Translations under genes and position numbers: made by a program | Source of the DNA: Anaerofilum sp. An201 | GTDB taxonomy: Bacteria; Bacillota; Clostridia; Oscillospirales; Ruminococcaceae | Length of the DNA stretch: 64,000 nucleotides | Direction: 5' to 3' | Assembly: GCF_002160015.1 (NCBI RefSeq) | Contig: NZ_NFJT01000001.1 | Location: 1-64,000, forward strand | The notes under the pieces: model-generated | Told to the model about the DNA's origin: nothing | The model's database searches: none | What the model saw: only the letters and a program-made list of their open reading frames with translations | Shown here: positions 27,241-36,555 of the stretch, in pieces | Position numbering within the stretch: the first letter of the stretch is position 1 | Layout of the letters: each line of letters opens with the position of its first letter

Positions 27241-29808
27241 ATGTATACCCTGTATGTGAACGGAACAGAGTATCACACCGGGCGCAATGTCAAGCTGCTG
27301 GAATATCTGCGCGAGGACCTGCGCCTGACCAGTGTGAAAAACGGCTGCGGCGAGGGCGCCTGCGGCACCTGCACCGTCCTGGTGGACGGCAAAAAGACCA
27401 AAGCCTGCGTGTTCACCACCGAAAAACTGAACGGCCGCCATATCACCACCGTGGAAGGCCTGTCCGAGCGCGAGCGGGAAGTGTACGTCTATGCGTTCGG
27501 CCACACCGGCGCGGTGCAGTGCGGCTTCTGTATCCCCGGCATGGTCATCTGCGCGAAGGCCCTGCTGGACGAGAACCCCGACCCCACCCGCGAGGAGGTG
27601 CAGAAGGCCATCCGCGGCAACATCTGCCGCTGCACCGGCTATGTGCGCATCATCGACGCCATCCTGCTGGCCGGCAGGATGCTGCGGGAAAACCTGCCGG
27701 TTCCAAACGACGGCTCCGACGCCCGCATCGGCCATCTGTTCCCCCGCGTGGACGTGGCCGAAAAAGTGCTGGGCACCGGCGAGTTTGTGGACGACATCCA
27801 GGTGCCTGGCATGATCTATGCCAAGGCGCTGCGCTCCAAATATCCGCGTGCCCGTGTGGAAAAGATCGACCTCACCCGCGCGCTGGCCCACCCCGACGTG
27901 GTGAAGATCCTCACCGCGAAGGACGTCCCCTTCAACAAGACCGGCCACATCATCCAGGACTGGGACGTGCTGATCGCCGAGGGCGACTGCACCCGCTATG
28001 TGGGCGACGCCATCGTGCTGGCCGCCACCCGCCACGCCGAGACGCTGGACGAGGTGCTGGGCCTGGTGGACGTCACCTACACCGAGCTGCCCCCGCTGAC
28101 CGACCCCCGCGAGGCGATGAAGCCGGACGCCCCCGCCCTGCACCCGAACGGCAACATCCTGACAAAACAGGTGCTCAAGCGCGGCGACGTGGACAAGGCC
28201 ATCGCCGAGGCGGCCTATGTGGTCACCAACCACTACTCCACCCCGATGACCGACCACGCCTTCATGGAGCCGGAATGCGCCATCGGCATGCCGGACGGCA
28301 GCGGCGGCCTGCTGCTGTACACCGCCAGCCAGTCGGTGTACGACGAACAGAAAGAGATCGCGCGCATGCTGAAGATCGAGCCGGAGAAGGTGCGCTGCCA
28401 GACAAAGCTGGTGGGCGGCGGCTTCGGCGGCAAGGAGGACATGAGCGTGCAGCACCACGCCGCCCTGATGGCGTGGGCGACCGGCCTGCCGGTGAAGGTG
28501 AAGTTCTCCCGCCAGGAGAGCCTGAACATCCACACCAAGCGCCACGCGATGGAGATGGACGTCACCACCGCCTGCGACAAGGACGGCAAACTGCTGGCCA
28601 TGAAGGCCCTGCTCATCTCCGACTGCGGCGCCTATGCCTCGCTGGGCGGCCCGGTGCTGCAGCGCGCCTGCACCCATGCCGGCGGCCCCTACAACTTCCA
28701 GAACGTGGACATCACCGGCATCTGCGTCTACACCAACAATGTGCCGGGCGGCGCTTTCCGCGGCTTCGGCGTCACCCAGAGCTGCTTTGCCGGCGAGGTC
28801 AACCTCGACCAGCTGGCCGAAAAGGTGGGCATCTCCCCGTGGGAGATCCGCTACCGCAACGCCATCCGCCCCGGCCAGGTGCTGCCCAACGGCCAGATCG
28901 CTTCCCCCGACACCGGCTATGCCGAGTGTCTCGAGGCCGTGAAGGAGGCCTACGAGAGCAGTCCCTACGCGGGCATCGCCGGCTGCATGAAGAACAGCGG
29001 CGTGGGCGTGGGCCTGCCCGATATCGGGCGCTGCCGCCTGGCGGTGGAGGACGGCATGGTCCGCATCCGCACCAGCGCCGCCTGCATGGGCCAGGGCGTG
29101 GCCACCGTCTGCACCCAGATCGTGCACGAGGTCACCGGCGTTCCCGCCGCCCAGATCTTCCACGAGCGCGCCGACACCGCCGTCACCCCCAACTCCGGCA
29201 CCTCCACCGCCTCCCGCCAGACCGTCTTCTGCGGCGAGGCCACCCGCCGTGCCGCCGGCCGGCTGCGCGATGCATTGCAGACCGCGGGCGGTCTGGATAC
29301 GCTGGAAGGCCAGAGCTTCTACGGCGAATACTCCGGCATCACCGACCCGATGGGCAGCGACAAGCCCAACCCGGTCAGCCATGTGGCCTACGGCTATGCC
29401 GCCCAGGTGGTCATCATGGACGAGAACAAGAAGGTCACCCGCGTGGTGGCTGCCCACGATGTGGGCCGTGTGGTCAATCCGCAGTCCTGCGCCGGCCAGA
29501 TCGAGGGCGGCGTGGTGATGGGCCTGGGCTACGGCCTCACCGAGGACTTCAAGATGGAGAACGGCTATGTCAGGAGCAAGTACGGCACGCTGGGCCTGCT
29601 GCGCTCCACCGACGTGCCCCCCATCGACGTGATTTTTGTGGAAAAGGGCACCGACGACCAGAACACCTTCGGCGCGAAGGGCGTGGGGGAGATCAGCGCC
29701 ATCCCGGCCGCTCCCGCCTGTGCCAACGCCGCCTACCGGGTGGACGGCGTGCTGCGCACCAGCCTGCCCATCCAGGACACCTTCTACAGAAAGGCGGCGA
29801 AAAAATAA
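27241..29808 (+). CDS. Selenium-dependent-type xanthine dehydrogenase ([2Fe-2S] + molybdopterin fusion)
   Basis: An 855-residue fusion. The plant-type [2Fe-2S] domain has Cys36-x4-Cys41-x2-Cys44 (CGEGACGTC), followed by the second cluster (CGFC near 96, CRCTGY near 131). The molybdopterin domains (about 165-855) have [18 protein letters not shown] and the GAKGVGEIS segment bearing the catalytic Glu. Length and architecture match the Se-dependent xanthine dehydrogenase family (TIGR03311 type) rather than the longer XdhD. The Se would be a labile Mo ligand, so no selenocysteine is expected. No FAD subunit is encoded alongside. It hydroxylates purines such as hypoxanthine or xanthine, probably running to or from urate. 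Confidence 0.9.
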   Translation: MYTLYVNGTEYHTGRNVKLLEYLREDLRLTSVKNGCGEGACGTCTVLVDGKKTKACVFTTEKLNGRHITTVEGLSEREREVYVYAFGHTGAVQCGFCIPGMVICAKALLDENPDPTREEVQKAIRGNICRCTGYVRIIDAILLAGRMLRENLPVPNDGSDARIGHLFPRVDVAEKVLGTGEFVDDIQVPGMIYAKALRSKYPRARVEKIDLTRALAHPDVVKILTAKDVPFNKTGHIIQDWDVLIAEGDCTRYVGDAIVLAATRHAETLDEVLGLVDVTYTELPPLTDPREAMKPDAPALHPNGNILTKQVLKRGDVDKAIAEAAYVVTNHYSTPMTDHAFMEPECAIGMPDGSGGLLLYTASQSVYDEQKEIARMLKIEPEKVRCQTKLVGGGFGGKEDMSVQHHAALMAWATGLPVKVKFSRQESLNIHTKRHAMEMDVTTACDKDGKLLAMKALLISDCGAYASLGGPVLQRACTHAGGPYNFQNVDITGICVYTNNVPGGAFRGFGVTQSCFAGEVNLDQLAEKVGISPWEIRYRNAIRPGQVLPNGQIASPDTGYAECLEAVKEAYESSPYAGIAGCMKNSGVGVGLPDIGRCRLAVEDGMVRIRTSAACMGQGVATVCTQIVHEVTGVPAAQIFHERADTAVTPNSGTSTASRQTVFCGEATRRAAGRLRDALQTAGGLDTLEGQSFYGEYSGITDPMGSDKPNPVSHVAYGYAAQVVIMDENKKVTRVVAAHDVGRVVNPQSCAGQIEGGVVMGLGYGLTEDFKMENGYVRSKYGTLGLLRSTDVPPIDVIFVEKGTDDQNTFGAKGVGEISAIPAAPACANAAYRVDGVLRTSLPIQDTFYRKAAKK

Positions 29809-31131
29809 ATGAGCCAGAAAACCGCATCCACACAGGACGTCCTTCTGCAGCGAGGCGGCATACCGCCCATCGGCAAGGCCATCCCGCTGGCGCTGCAGCA
29901 CGTGGTGGCGATGGTGGTGGGCTGCATCACCATGCCCATGGTCATCGCCGGCGCGGCCGGTGTGTCGGCCGGCGACCAGATCATCATGGTGCAGGCCAGC
30001 CTGCTGGTGGCCGCCCTGGCCATCCTGCTGCACGCCTTCGGCAAAAAGGGCCTCATCAGCAGCGGCCTGCCGGTGATGATCGGCAGCGGCTTCGCCTTCC
30101 TGCCCACCCTCCAGAGCGTTGTGAAAACCGACGGCATGGCCGGCATGCTGGGCGCGCAGGTGGCCGGCGCGGTGCTGGGCATCGTGGTGGGCCTGTGCTT
30201 CAAGAAGATCCGCTTTCTGTTCCCGCCCATCGTCACCGCCAGCGTGGTGGTGACCATCGGCATCTCGCTGTACGACACCGCCGTCAACTACATGGCGGGC
30301 GGCAATAAGGCCGCCGAGACCTACGGCAGCCCGATGAACTGGGCGCTGGCGCTGATCACCCTGATCACCGTGATCCTCTGCGGCCAGTTCGGCAAAGGCA
30401 TGGTGAAGGCCAGCGCCACCCTGATCGGCATGGTGGTGGGCTACATCGCCGCCGCCTGCATGGGCCAGATCCACTTCGACAGCGTGGGCACCGCCGCCTG
30501 GGTGCAGCTGCCCGAGCCGCTGCACTTCGGCCTCACCTTCAACCTCAGCGCCGTGGTCAGCCTGGGCGTGGTGTTCATGGTGAACGCCGTGCAGGACATC
30601 GGCCAGTTTGAGGCCACCGCCAACGGCGTCTACGAGCGCCCCGCCGAGAACGGCGAGGTCACCGGCGGCGTCATCGCCAACAACCTGTGCAGCCTGCTGG
30701 GCGGCCTGCTGGGCGGCTCCCCGGTCGCCACCGCCGGCCAGAACGTGGGCATCGTGGTCACCACCCGGGTGATCAACCGCATCGTGTTCGGCATCGCGGG
30801 CGGCGTGGTGCTGGTATCCGCGCTGGTCCCCAAGCTGTCCGCCATCCTCATCACCATCCCCCAGCCGGTGCTGGGCGGCGCCACCATCACGGTGTTCGGC
30901 TCCATCGCCATGACCGGCGTGCGGATGCTGGCGCGCGACGGCCTGTCCAACCGCAGCGTGTTCATCGCCGGATTGTCGGTGGCGCTGGCGGTGGGCATCC
31001 CGCAGACCGCGGGCGCCTTCCAGGCCTGCCCGGCGTGGGTGGGCCAGATCCTCGGCAGCTCCGAGGTCATCATCGTGGCCATCAGCGCCATCCTGCTCAA
31101 CCTGATCCTCCCCAAGGAGAAAAAATCCTGA
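29809..31131 (+). CDS. NCS2-family xanthine/uric acid permease
   Basis: A 440-residue protein with about 13-14 hydrophobic helices. The nucleobase-ascorbate-transporter signature QNVGIVVTTR (about residue 312) is clear. QHVVAMVVGCITMP in TM1 carries the conserved QH. The ATG immediately follows the xanthine dehydrogenase stop (TAAATG), so the two are translationally coupled. NCS2 members of this subgroup import xanthine, urate or uracil with cations. Position between the dehydrogenase and diaminopropionate lyase makes urate/xanthine the likely cargo; specificity is inferred. Confidence 0.92.
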   Translation: MSQKTASTQDVLLQRGGIPPIGKAIPLALQHVVAMVVGCITMPMVIAGAAGVSAGDQIIMVQASLLVAALAILLHAFGKKGLISSGLPVMIGSGFAFLPTLQSVVKTDGMAGMLGAQVAGAVLGIVVGLCFKKIRFLFPPIVTASVVVTIGISLYDTAVNYMAGGNKAAETYGSPMNWALALITLITVILCGQFGKGMVKASATLIGMVVGYIAAACMGQIHFDSVGTAAWVQLPEPLHFGLTFNLSAVVSLGVVFMVNAVQDIGQFEATANGVYERPAENGEVTGGVIANNLCSLLGGLLGGSPVATAGQNVGIVVTTRVINRIVFGIAGGVVLVSALVPKLSAILITIPQPVLGGATITVFGSIAMTGVRMLARDGLSNRSVFIAGLSVALAVGIPQTAGAFQACPAWVGQILGSSEVIIVAISAILLNLILPKEKKS

Positions 31132-31151
31132 CACAAAAGGAGCTTATACTT

Positions 31152-32363
31152 ATGGAAACTTTCAAGATCGTAACCTATCCCCACCAGGCAGAACCGGCCA
31201 CCGACCTGTCGGCCTTCTGCGAGGCCGAGGCCAAAAAGGCCCACGACTTCCACGCCAGCTTCGACGTGTATCAGGAAACGCCGCTCACCAGCCTGCCCGG
31301 TCTGGCCGCCGCGCTGGGCGTGAAGGAGATCCGCGTGAAGGACGAGAGCTACCGCTTCGGCCTGAACGCCTTCAAGGTGCTGGGCGGCAGCTATGCGCTG
31401 GGCCGCTACATCGCCAAAAAGCTGGGCGAGGACATCGCCGAGCTGCCCGCCTCCCGCATTTTGTCGGAGGAGGTGCGCGGGCGTCTGGGCGAGGTGACCT
31501 TCGTCACCGCCACCGACGGCAACCACGGCCGCGGCGTGGCCTGGACCGCCAATCGTCTGGGCCAGCATTCGGTGGTGTATATGCCCAAGGGCAGCGCGCA
31601 GGAGCGCCTGGACAACATCCGCGCCGAGGGCGCCGACGCCTCCATCACCGACCTGAACTACGACGAGGCCGTGCGCCTGGCCAACTCCAAGGCCGAGAGC
31701 GAGGGCTGGGTGATGGTGCAGGACACCGCCTGGGAAGGCTACACCGACATCCCCCTGTGGATCATGCAGGGCTACACCACGATGGGCTATGAGATCGTCA
31801 AGCGCCTGGAGACCGAGGGGGCCGAACCCCCCACCCACCTGTTCCTGCAGGCGGGCGTGGGCAGCATGGCCGGTGCGATGGCCGGTTTCTTCTCCAGCTA
31901 CTACGGCGAGAAGCGCCCCTTCATCACCATCGTGGAGCCGGAGAAGGCCAACTGCGTATTCCGCACCGCCGAGGCGAACGACGGCAAGCTGCACTTCGTC
32001 ACCGGCGAGATGAACACCATCATGGCCGGCCTTGCCTGCGGCGAGCCCTGCACCATCGGCTGGGAAGTGCTGAAAAACTGCGCCGACGCCTTCATCAGCT
32101 GCCCCGACTACGCCGCCGCCGACGGCATGCGCGTGCTGGCCGCCCCCAAAAAGGGCGACCCCGTCGTTGTGTCGGGCGAGAGCGGCGCCGCCACCACCGG
32201 CTGTGTGGCCAACATCCTCACCCGCGAGGACCTGGCCGATCTGAAGGAGAAGCTGCACCTGGACGAGAACTCCCGCATCCTCTTCATCAGCACCGAGGGC
32301 GACACCGACAAGGAAAACTACCGCAACGTGGTGTGGAACGGCAAGTATAACCGCTACGAATAA
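31152..32363 (+). CDS. ygeX: Diaminopropionate ammonia-lyase YgeX
   Basis: A 403-residue fold-type II PLP enzyme. The cofactor lysine is Lys75 in RFGLNAFKVLGGSYA. The phosphate-binding Gly-rich region is QAGVGSMAGAMAGF. TATDGNHGRGVAW also matches the family. It converts 2,3-diaminopropionate to pyruvate and two ammonia via aminoacrylate. In purine-degrading bacteria this is the last carbon-yielding step. AAAAGGAG ends 11 bases before the ATG. ygeY follows after 30 bases, as in E. coli. Confidence 0.95.
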   Translation: METFKIVTYPHQAEPATDLSAFCEAEAKKAHDFHASFDVYQETPLTSLPGLAAALGVKEIRVKDESYRFGLNAFKVLGGSYALGRYIAKKLGEDIAELPASRILSEEVRGRLGEVTFVTATDGNHGRGVAWTANRLGQHSVVYMPKGSAQERLDNIRAEGADASITDLNYDEAVRLANSKAESEGWVMVQDTAWEGYTDIPLWIMQGYTTMGYEIVKRLETEGAEPPTHLFLQAGVGSMAGAMAGFFSSYYGEKRPFITIVEPEKANCVFRTAEANDGKLHFVTGEMNTIMAGLACGEPCTIGWEVLKNCADAFISCPDYAAADGMRVLAAPKKGDPVVVSGESGAATTGCVANILTREDLADLKEKLHLDENSRILFISTEGDTDKENYRNVVWNGKYNRYE

Positions 32364-32393
32364 ATACAAATTGCATATACGGAGGGAACCAAT

Positions 32394-33578
32394 ATGTTGA
32401 ACCAGACCCAGCAGGAACAGGTCATCGCCCTGTGCCGAACACTCATCCAGTCCCAGAGCTACAGCGGCCATGAGGACGGCGTTGTGGCCCGCCTGCAGGA
32501 ATTTTTCGAGACAAGCGGCTTCGACAGCGTGCACGTGGACAAATACGGCAACGTGATCGGCTGCATCAAGGGCAGCCGCCCCGGCCCGAAGATCCTGTTC
32601 GACGGCCACATCGACACCGTGCCGGTGGAGGACGCCGGCAAGTGGGAGCACGATCCGTTCGCCGCCGAGATCGTGGACGGCAAGATCTACGGCCGCGGCA
32701 CCTCCGACATGAAGGGCGCCGTCGCCGCGATGGCCTGCGCCGCCGCCAACTTCGCCGCCGCCACCGGCCGCGACTTTGCCGGCGAGATCTATGTGGCCGG
32801 TGTGGTGCACGAGGAGTGCTTCGAGGGCGTGGCCGCCCGCGAGATCAGCGCCTATGTCAAGCCCGACTACGTCATCATCGGCGAGGCCAGCCAGCTGAAC
32901 ATTAAGATCGGCCAGCGCGGCCGCGGCGAGATCATGGTGGAGACCTTCGGCAAGCCTGCCCACAGCGCCAACCCCGAAAAGGGCATCAACGCCGTGTATA
33001 AGATGTGCAAGGTGATCGAGGCCATCCGCACCCTGGAGCCCACCCATCACCCGGTGCTGGGCGACGGCATCCTGGAGCTGACCGACATCAAGTCTGCCCC
33101 GTATCCCGGCGCTTCGGTGGTGCCCGAATACTGCAAGGCCACCTACGACCGCCGCCTGCTGGTGGGCGAGACCAAGGAGAGCGTGCTGGCGCCCATCAAC
33201 GCCCTGCTGGAGAAGCTGATGGCCGAGGACCCCGAGCTGAAGGTGAAGGCCAGCTACGCGGTGGGCAAGGAGATGTGCCACACCGGCAACGAGATCACCG
33301 GCGAGCGCTTCTTCCCCGGCTGGCTGTACGACAAGGACGACGATTTCGTGCAGGCCGTCTACACCGAGCTGACCGGCATGGGCTACACCCCGGAGATCAC
33401 CCAGTACAACTTCTGCACCAACGGCAGCCACTACGCGGGCGAGGCCGGCATCAAGACGCTGGGCATCGGGCCCAGCCGCGAGAACCTGGCCCACACCATC
33501 AACGAGTACATCGAGATCGACCAGCTGGTGAAGGTGTGCGACTGCTACGGCGGCGTCTGCAAAGCGCTGCTGAAATAA
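32394..33578 (+). CDS. ygeY: YgeY-type selenium-metabolism-linked M20 hydrolase
   Basis: A 394-residue M20/ArgE-type metallohydrolase. Metal ligands are in FDGHIDTVPV (HxD), GRGTSDMKG (Asp), VHEECFEG (Glu-Glu) and GEASQLN, plus the C-terminal His in TNGSHYAGEAG. The family is curated as linked to selenium/molybdenum purine hydroxylase clusters. Its expected role is removal of an N-carbamoyl/acyl group from a urate-derived intermediate, delivering 2,3-diaminopropionate or its precursor to YgeX. GGAGG lies before the ATG. Confidence 0.93.
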   Translation: MLNQTQQEQVIALCRTLIQSQSYSGHEDGVVARLQEFFETSGFDSVHVDKYGNVIGCIKGSRPGPKILFDGHIDTVPVEDAGKWEHDPFAAEIVDGKIYGRGTSDMKGAVAAMACAAANFAAATGRDFAGEIYVAGVVHEECFEGVAAREISAYVKPDYVIIGEASQLNIKIGQRGRGEIMVETFGKPAHSANPEKGINAVYKMCKVIEAIRTLEPTHHPVLGDGILELTDIKSAPYPGASVVPEYCKATYDRRLLVGETKESVLAPINALLEKLMAEDPELKVKASYAVGKEMCHTGNEITGERFFPGWLYDKDDDFVQAVYTELTGMGYTPEITQYNFCTNGSHYAGEAGIKTLGIGPSRENLAHTINEYIEIDQLVKVCDCYGGVCKALLK

Positions 33579-33599
33579 AAATTTGATTTGCCCGGCCGC

Positions 33600-33628
33600 T
33601 TGCCGGGCGGGCATCTGCCTGATATAAT
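33600..33628 (+). promoter_or_regulatory. Internal promoter upstream of the D-aminoacylase-like gene
   Basis: TTGCCG (33600-33605), 17-bp spacer, perfect TATAAT (33623-33628). The -35 sits inside a 7-bp stem-loop (33590-33608) lacking a U-tract. Confidence 0.6.
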
Positions 33629-33644
33629 GAGAGGGATGGTTATT

Positions 33645-35240
33645 ATGGCAAGCATTTTGATCCGCGGCGGCCGCATCCTGGACGGCACCGGCGCACCCGG
33701 CTACACCGCCGACCTGCTGGTGGAGGACGGGCGCATCGCCGCCATCGGGGACCTGGCCGGCAAAACGGCCGACCGCGTGCTGGACGCTGCCGGTCTGGCG
33801 GTGGCCCCCGGCTTCATCGACACCCACAGCCACAGCGACCTGGACGTGCTGCTGCGCCCGCAGGTGCTGCCCAAGGTGATGCAGGGCATCACCACCGAGC
33901 TGCTGGGGCAGGACGGCGTTTCGATGGCGCCGCTGCCGGTGGAATACATCAGCCCGTGGCGCAAGAATCTGGCCGGCCTCGACGGCGACACCGACGAGAT
34001 CGACTGGACCTTCGAGACCACCGAACGGTATCTGAAAATGGTGGAGGACGCCCATCCCGGCCTGAACGAGATGTATCTGGTGCCCCACGGCAACATCCGC
34101 ATGGAGGCGATGGGCCTGGACAACCGCCTGCCCACCGACGAGGAGATCGAGAAGATGCGCGCCATCACCCGCCGCGAGATGGAGGCAGGCGCGATGGGGC
34201 TGTCCACTGGCCTGATCTACATCCCCTGCGCCTACTCCGAGAGCCGCGAGATCATCGAGATGTGCAAGGTGGTGGCCGAGTACGACGGCGTGTTCGTCAT
34301 CCACCAGCGCAGCGAGGCCGACACCATCCTGGACAGCATGAAGGAAGTCATCGAGATCGGCCGCAAGTCGGGCGTGAAGGTGCACTGGAGCCACTTCAAG
34401 GTCTGCGGACGCCAGAACTGGGACAAGATCGACCAGGTGCTGGAGCTGCTGGACCAGGCCAGGGCCGAGGGCATCACCGTCAGCTTCGACCAGTACCCCT
34501 ATGTGGCGGGCAGCACCATGATGGGCGCCATCCTGCCCCCGTGGGTGCACGACGGCGGCACCGACAAAGCGGTGGCCCGCCTGGCCGACCCGGAGCTGCG
34601 CAAAAAAATGCGCTATGACATGGAGCACGGCATCCCCGGCTGGGACAACTTCGTGGACTTCGCCGGGTTCGACAACATCTATGTCACCAGCGTGAAGAGC
34701 GAGAAGAACGCCGACGCGGTGGGCCTGTCCATCACCCAGCTGGCCGAAAAGCGGGGCACCGACCCCTTCAACGCGGCCTTCGACCTGCTGATGCAGGAGG
34801 AGAACGCGGTGGGCATGGTGGATTTCTACGGCACCGAGGAGCACGTGAAGCGCTTCATGTGCCGCCCCGAGATGAACGCCTGCACCGACGGCCTGCTCTG
34901 TCCCGGCAAACCGCACCCCCGCCTGTACGGCAGCTTCGTGCGCATCCTGGGCAAGTATGTGCGCGAGGAGAAGGTGCTGGACCTGGAGACCGCCGTGTAC
35001 AAGATGACCGGCAAGGCCGCCGGCGTGCTGGGCCTGGCCGACCGCGGCGTGCTGAAAGAGGGCAACTGGGCCGACATCACCATCTTCGACCCCGCCACCG
35101 TCATCGACAAGGGCACCTTCACCGATCCCATCCAGTTCCCGGATGGAATCCGCTATGTCATCGTCAACGGGCAGATCGCCGTGGAAAACGGCGCGCACAC
35201 CGGCGCGCTGGCCGGACAGGTCATCCGCCATGCCCGCTGA
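33645..35240 (+). CDS. D-aminoacylase/N-acyl-D-amino-acid deacylase-family amidohydrolase
   Basis: A 531-residue amidohydrolase. It starts MASILIRGGRILDGTGAPGY. Metal ligands are in FIDTHSHSDLDV (HxH). Further on are LSTGLIYIPC, VHWSHFK and a C-terminal LADRGVLKEGNWADI typical of amidohydrolase beta-sandwich closure. The ATG at 33645 is preferred because the Shine-Dalgarno GAGGG lies 9 bases ahead; an in-frame ATG at 33636 abuts it. The family deacylates N-acyl-D-amino acids or dihydroorotase-like substrates. Here it sits between ygeY and ridA, and an N-carbamoyl or N-formyl intermediate of urate breakdown is a reasonable guess. Confidence 0.85.
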   Translation: MASILIRGGRILDGTGAPGYTADLLVEDGRIAAIGDLAGKTADRVLDAAGLAVAPGFIDTHSHSDLDVLLRPQVLPKVMQGITTELLGQDGVSMAPLPVEYISPWRKNLAGLDGDTDEIDWTFETTERYLKMVEDAHPGLNEMYLVPHGNIRMEAMGLDNRLPTDEEIEKMRAITRREMEAGAMGLSTGLIYIPCAYSESREIIEMCKVVAEYDGVFVIHQRSEADTILDSMKEVIEIGRKSGVKVHWSHFKVCGRQNWDKIDQVLELLDQARAEGITVSFDQYPYVAGSTMMGAILPPWVHDGGTDKAVARLADPELRKKMRYDMEHGIPGWDNFVDFAGFDNIYVTSVKSEKNADAVGLSITQLAEKRGTDPFNAAFDLLMQEENAVGMVDFYGTEEHVKRFMCRPEMNACTDGLLCPGKPHPRLYGSFVRILGKYVREEKVLDLETAVYKMTGKAAGVLGLADRGVLKEGNWADITIFDPATVIDKGTFTDPIQFPDGIRYVIVNGQIAVENGAHTGALAGQVIRHAR

Positions 35241-35267
35241 AATACAACAAAAAAAGGAGAAACAACA

Positions 35268-35648
35268 ATGAGCAAAAATAACATCCACACCGATCATGCA
35301 CCCGCCGCCATCGGCCCCTACTCCCAGGCCATCCAGGCCGGCAACACCATCTATGTGTCCGGCCAGCTGCCCATCGACCCCGCCACCGGCAACTTTGCCG
35401 GCGAGGAGATCGCCAGCCAGACCCGCCAGTCCCTGACCAACATCCAGAACATCCTGAAGGCTGCCGGCGCCGACATGAGCAACGTGGTCAAGACCACCGT
35501 GCTGCTGAAGAACATGGCGGATTTCGGCGCGATGAACGAGGTGTACGCCGAGTTCTTCACGGCTCCGTATCCCGCCCGCGCCGCCTTCGAGGTGGCCTGC
35601 CTGCCCAAGAACGCGCTGGTGGAGATCGAGTGCGTGGCGGTGCTGTAA
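35268..35648 (+). CDS. ridA: RidA family reactive enamine/imine deaminase
   Basis: A 126-residue trimeric RidA-type protein. It has the family motifs [10 protein letters not shown] and [23 protein letters not shown] contains the catalytic Arg (Arg104), and the partner Glu is in VEIEC. It hydrolyses 2-aminoacrylate and related imines to keto acids and ammonia, protecting PLP enzymes. YgeX, four genes upstream, forms exactly such an intermediate, so the pairing is functionally coherent. AAAAAAGGAG lies before the ATG. A terminator follows. Confidence 0.95.
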   Translation: MSKNNIHTDHAPAAIGPYSQAIQAGNTIYVSGQLPIDPATGNFAGEEIASQTRQSLTNIQNILKAAGADMSNVVKTTVLLKNMADFGAMNEVYAEFFTAPYPARAAFEVACLPKNALVEIECVAVL

Positions 35649-35664
35649 TCTGTCATCCACAAAC

Positions 35665-35696
35665 GGGCGGCGCGCTGCGGTGCGCCGCTCTTTTTT
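35665..35696 (+). terminator. Terminator/attenuator between ridA and nfnA
   Basis: An 11-bp stem (35665-35675 with 35680-35690, two G-U pairs), tetraloop TGCG, then TTTTTT. The nfnA Shine-Dalgarno begins at the next base, and I see no promoter between it and nfnA. Confidence 0.85.
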
Positions 35697-35710
35697 GAAG
35701 GAGGAACGAA

Positions 35711-36553
35711 ATGTTCAAGATCGTCGAAAAGACCCCGCTGAACCCCACGGTGACCAAGCTGGTGATCGAGGCGCCGCTGGTGGCGAAAAAGGCACAGCCG
35801 GGCCAGTTCATCATCGTGCGCGCGAAGGAGGATTCCGAGCGCATCCCCCTGACCGTGGCCGACTTCGACCGCGAGGCGGGCACCGTCACCATCATCTTCC
35901 AGATCGTGGGCGCGGGCACCATGGAGCTGAACACTTTGCAGGAGGGCGAGAGCGTCCATGATTTCGTGGGCCCCCTGGGCCGTCCCAGCGAGCTGGAGGG
36001 TATCAAAAAGGTGGCCGTCGTGGGCGGCGGCGTGGGCTGCGCCATCGCCTACCCCACTGCCAAGCGCCTGCACGAGCTGGGCGCCGAAGTGCACAGCATC
36101 GTTGGTTTCCGCAACAAGGACCTGGTGATCCTGGAGAAGGAGTTCGAGGCCGTTTCGGACCGGATGGCCAAGATGAGCGACGACGGCAGCTGGGGCGAGA
36201 AAGGTCTCGTCACCAACGCGCTGGAGGCTCTGATCAAGGAGGGCAACCAGTACGACGAGGTCATCGCCATCGGACCGCTGGTGATGATGAAGTTCGTCTG
36301 CAAGCTGACCAAGGAGTACGGTATCAAGACCACCGTTTCCATGAACCCCATCATGATCGACGGCACCGGCATGTGCGGCGGCTGCCGCCTGACGGTGGGC
36401 GGCGAGACCAAGTTCGCCTGTGTGGACGGCCCGGATTTCGACGGCCATCTGGTGGACTTCGACGAGGCCATGCACCGCGGCACCATGTACAAGGAATTTG
36501 AGGCGCACGCCCGCGAGGAAGCGTGCAACCTGTTCAAGAAGGAGGTGGAGTGA
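35711..36553 (+). CDS. nfnA: Ferredoxin-NADP reductase-like FAD/[2Fe-2S] subunit (NfnA/SudB type)
   Basis: A 280-residue member of the dihydroorotate dehydrogenase electron-transfer (PyrK-like) family. The FAD-binding barrel has GQFIIVRA and RIPLTVADFD. A nucleotide-binding VAVVGGGVGCAIAYPTAK follows. The C-terminal [2Fe-2S] motif is GMCGGCRLTVGG with a later Cys in KFACVDGP. It is paired with the next gene as in NfnAB, which bifurcates electrons between NADH, NADPH and ferredoxin, or as sulfide dehydrogenase SudAB. GAAGGAGG lies directly after the upstream terminator T-run. Confidence 0.9.
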   Translation: MFKIVEKTPLNPTVTKLVIEAPLVAKKAQPGQFIIVRAKEDSERIPLTVADFDREAGTVTIIFQIVGAGTMELNTLQEGESVHDFVGPLGRPSELEGIKKVAVVGGGVGCAIAYPTAKRLHELGAEVHSIVGFRNKDLVILEKEFEAVSDRMAKMSDDGSWGEKGLVTNALEALIKEGNQYDEVIAIGPLVMMKFVCKLTKEYGIKTTVSMNPIMIDGTGMCGGCRLTVGGETKFACVDGPDFDGHLVDFDEAMHRGTMYKEFEAHAREEACNLFKKEVE

Positions 36554-36555
36554 GC

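Noticed and set aside
27073-31134. A 1353-codon minus-strand frame, and similar long antisense frames (e.g. 7300-9360, 16145-18460, 22553-26224, 60803-63547)
   Set aside because: These are opposite dnaK, the ABC transporter, ygfK, xdh and neuB genes, with no ribosome site and biased composition. They are artefacts of third-position GC.
30630-35660. A 1676-codon open frame on the minus strand opposite the purine genes
   Set aside because: It is an antisense shadow caused by high GC and codon bias. It lies opposite eight well-identified plus-strand genes, has low-complexity His/Gly/Ala-rich translation and no recognised domain.
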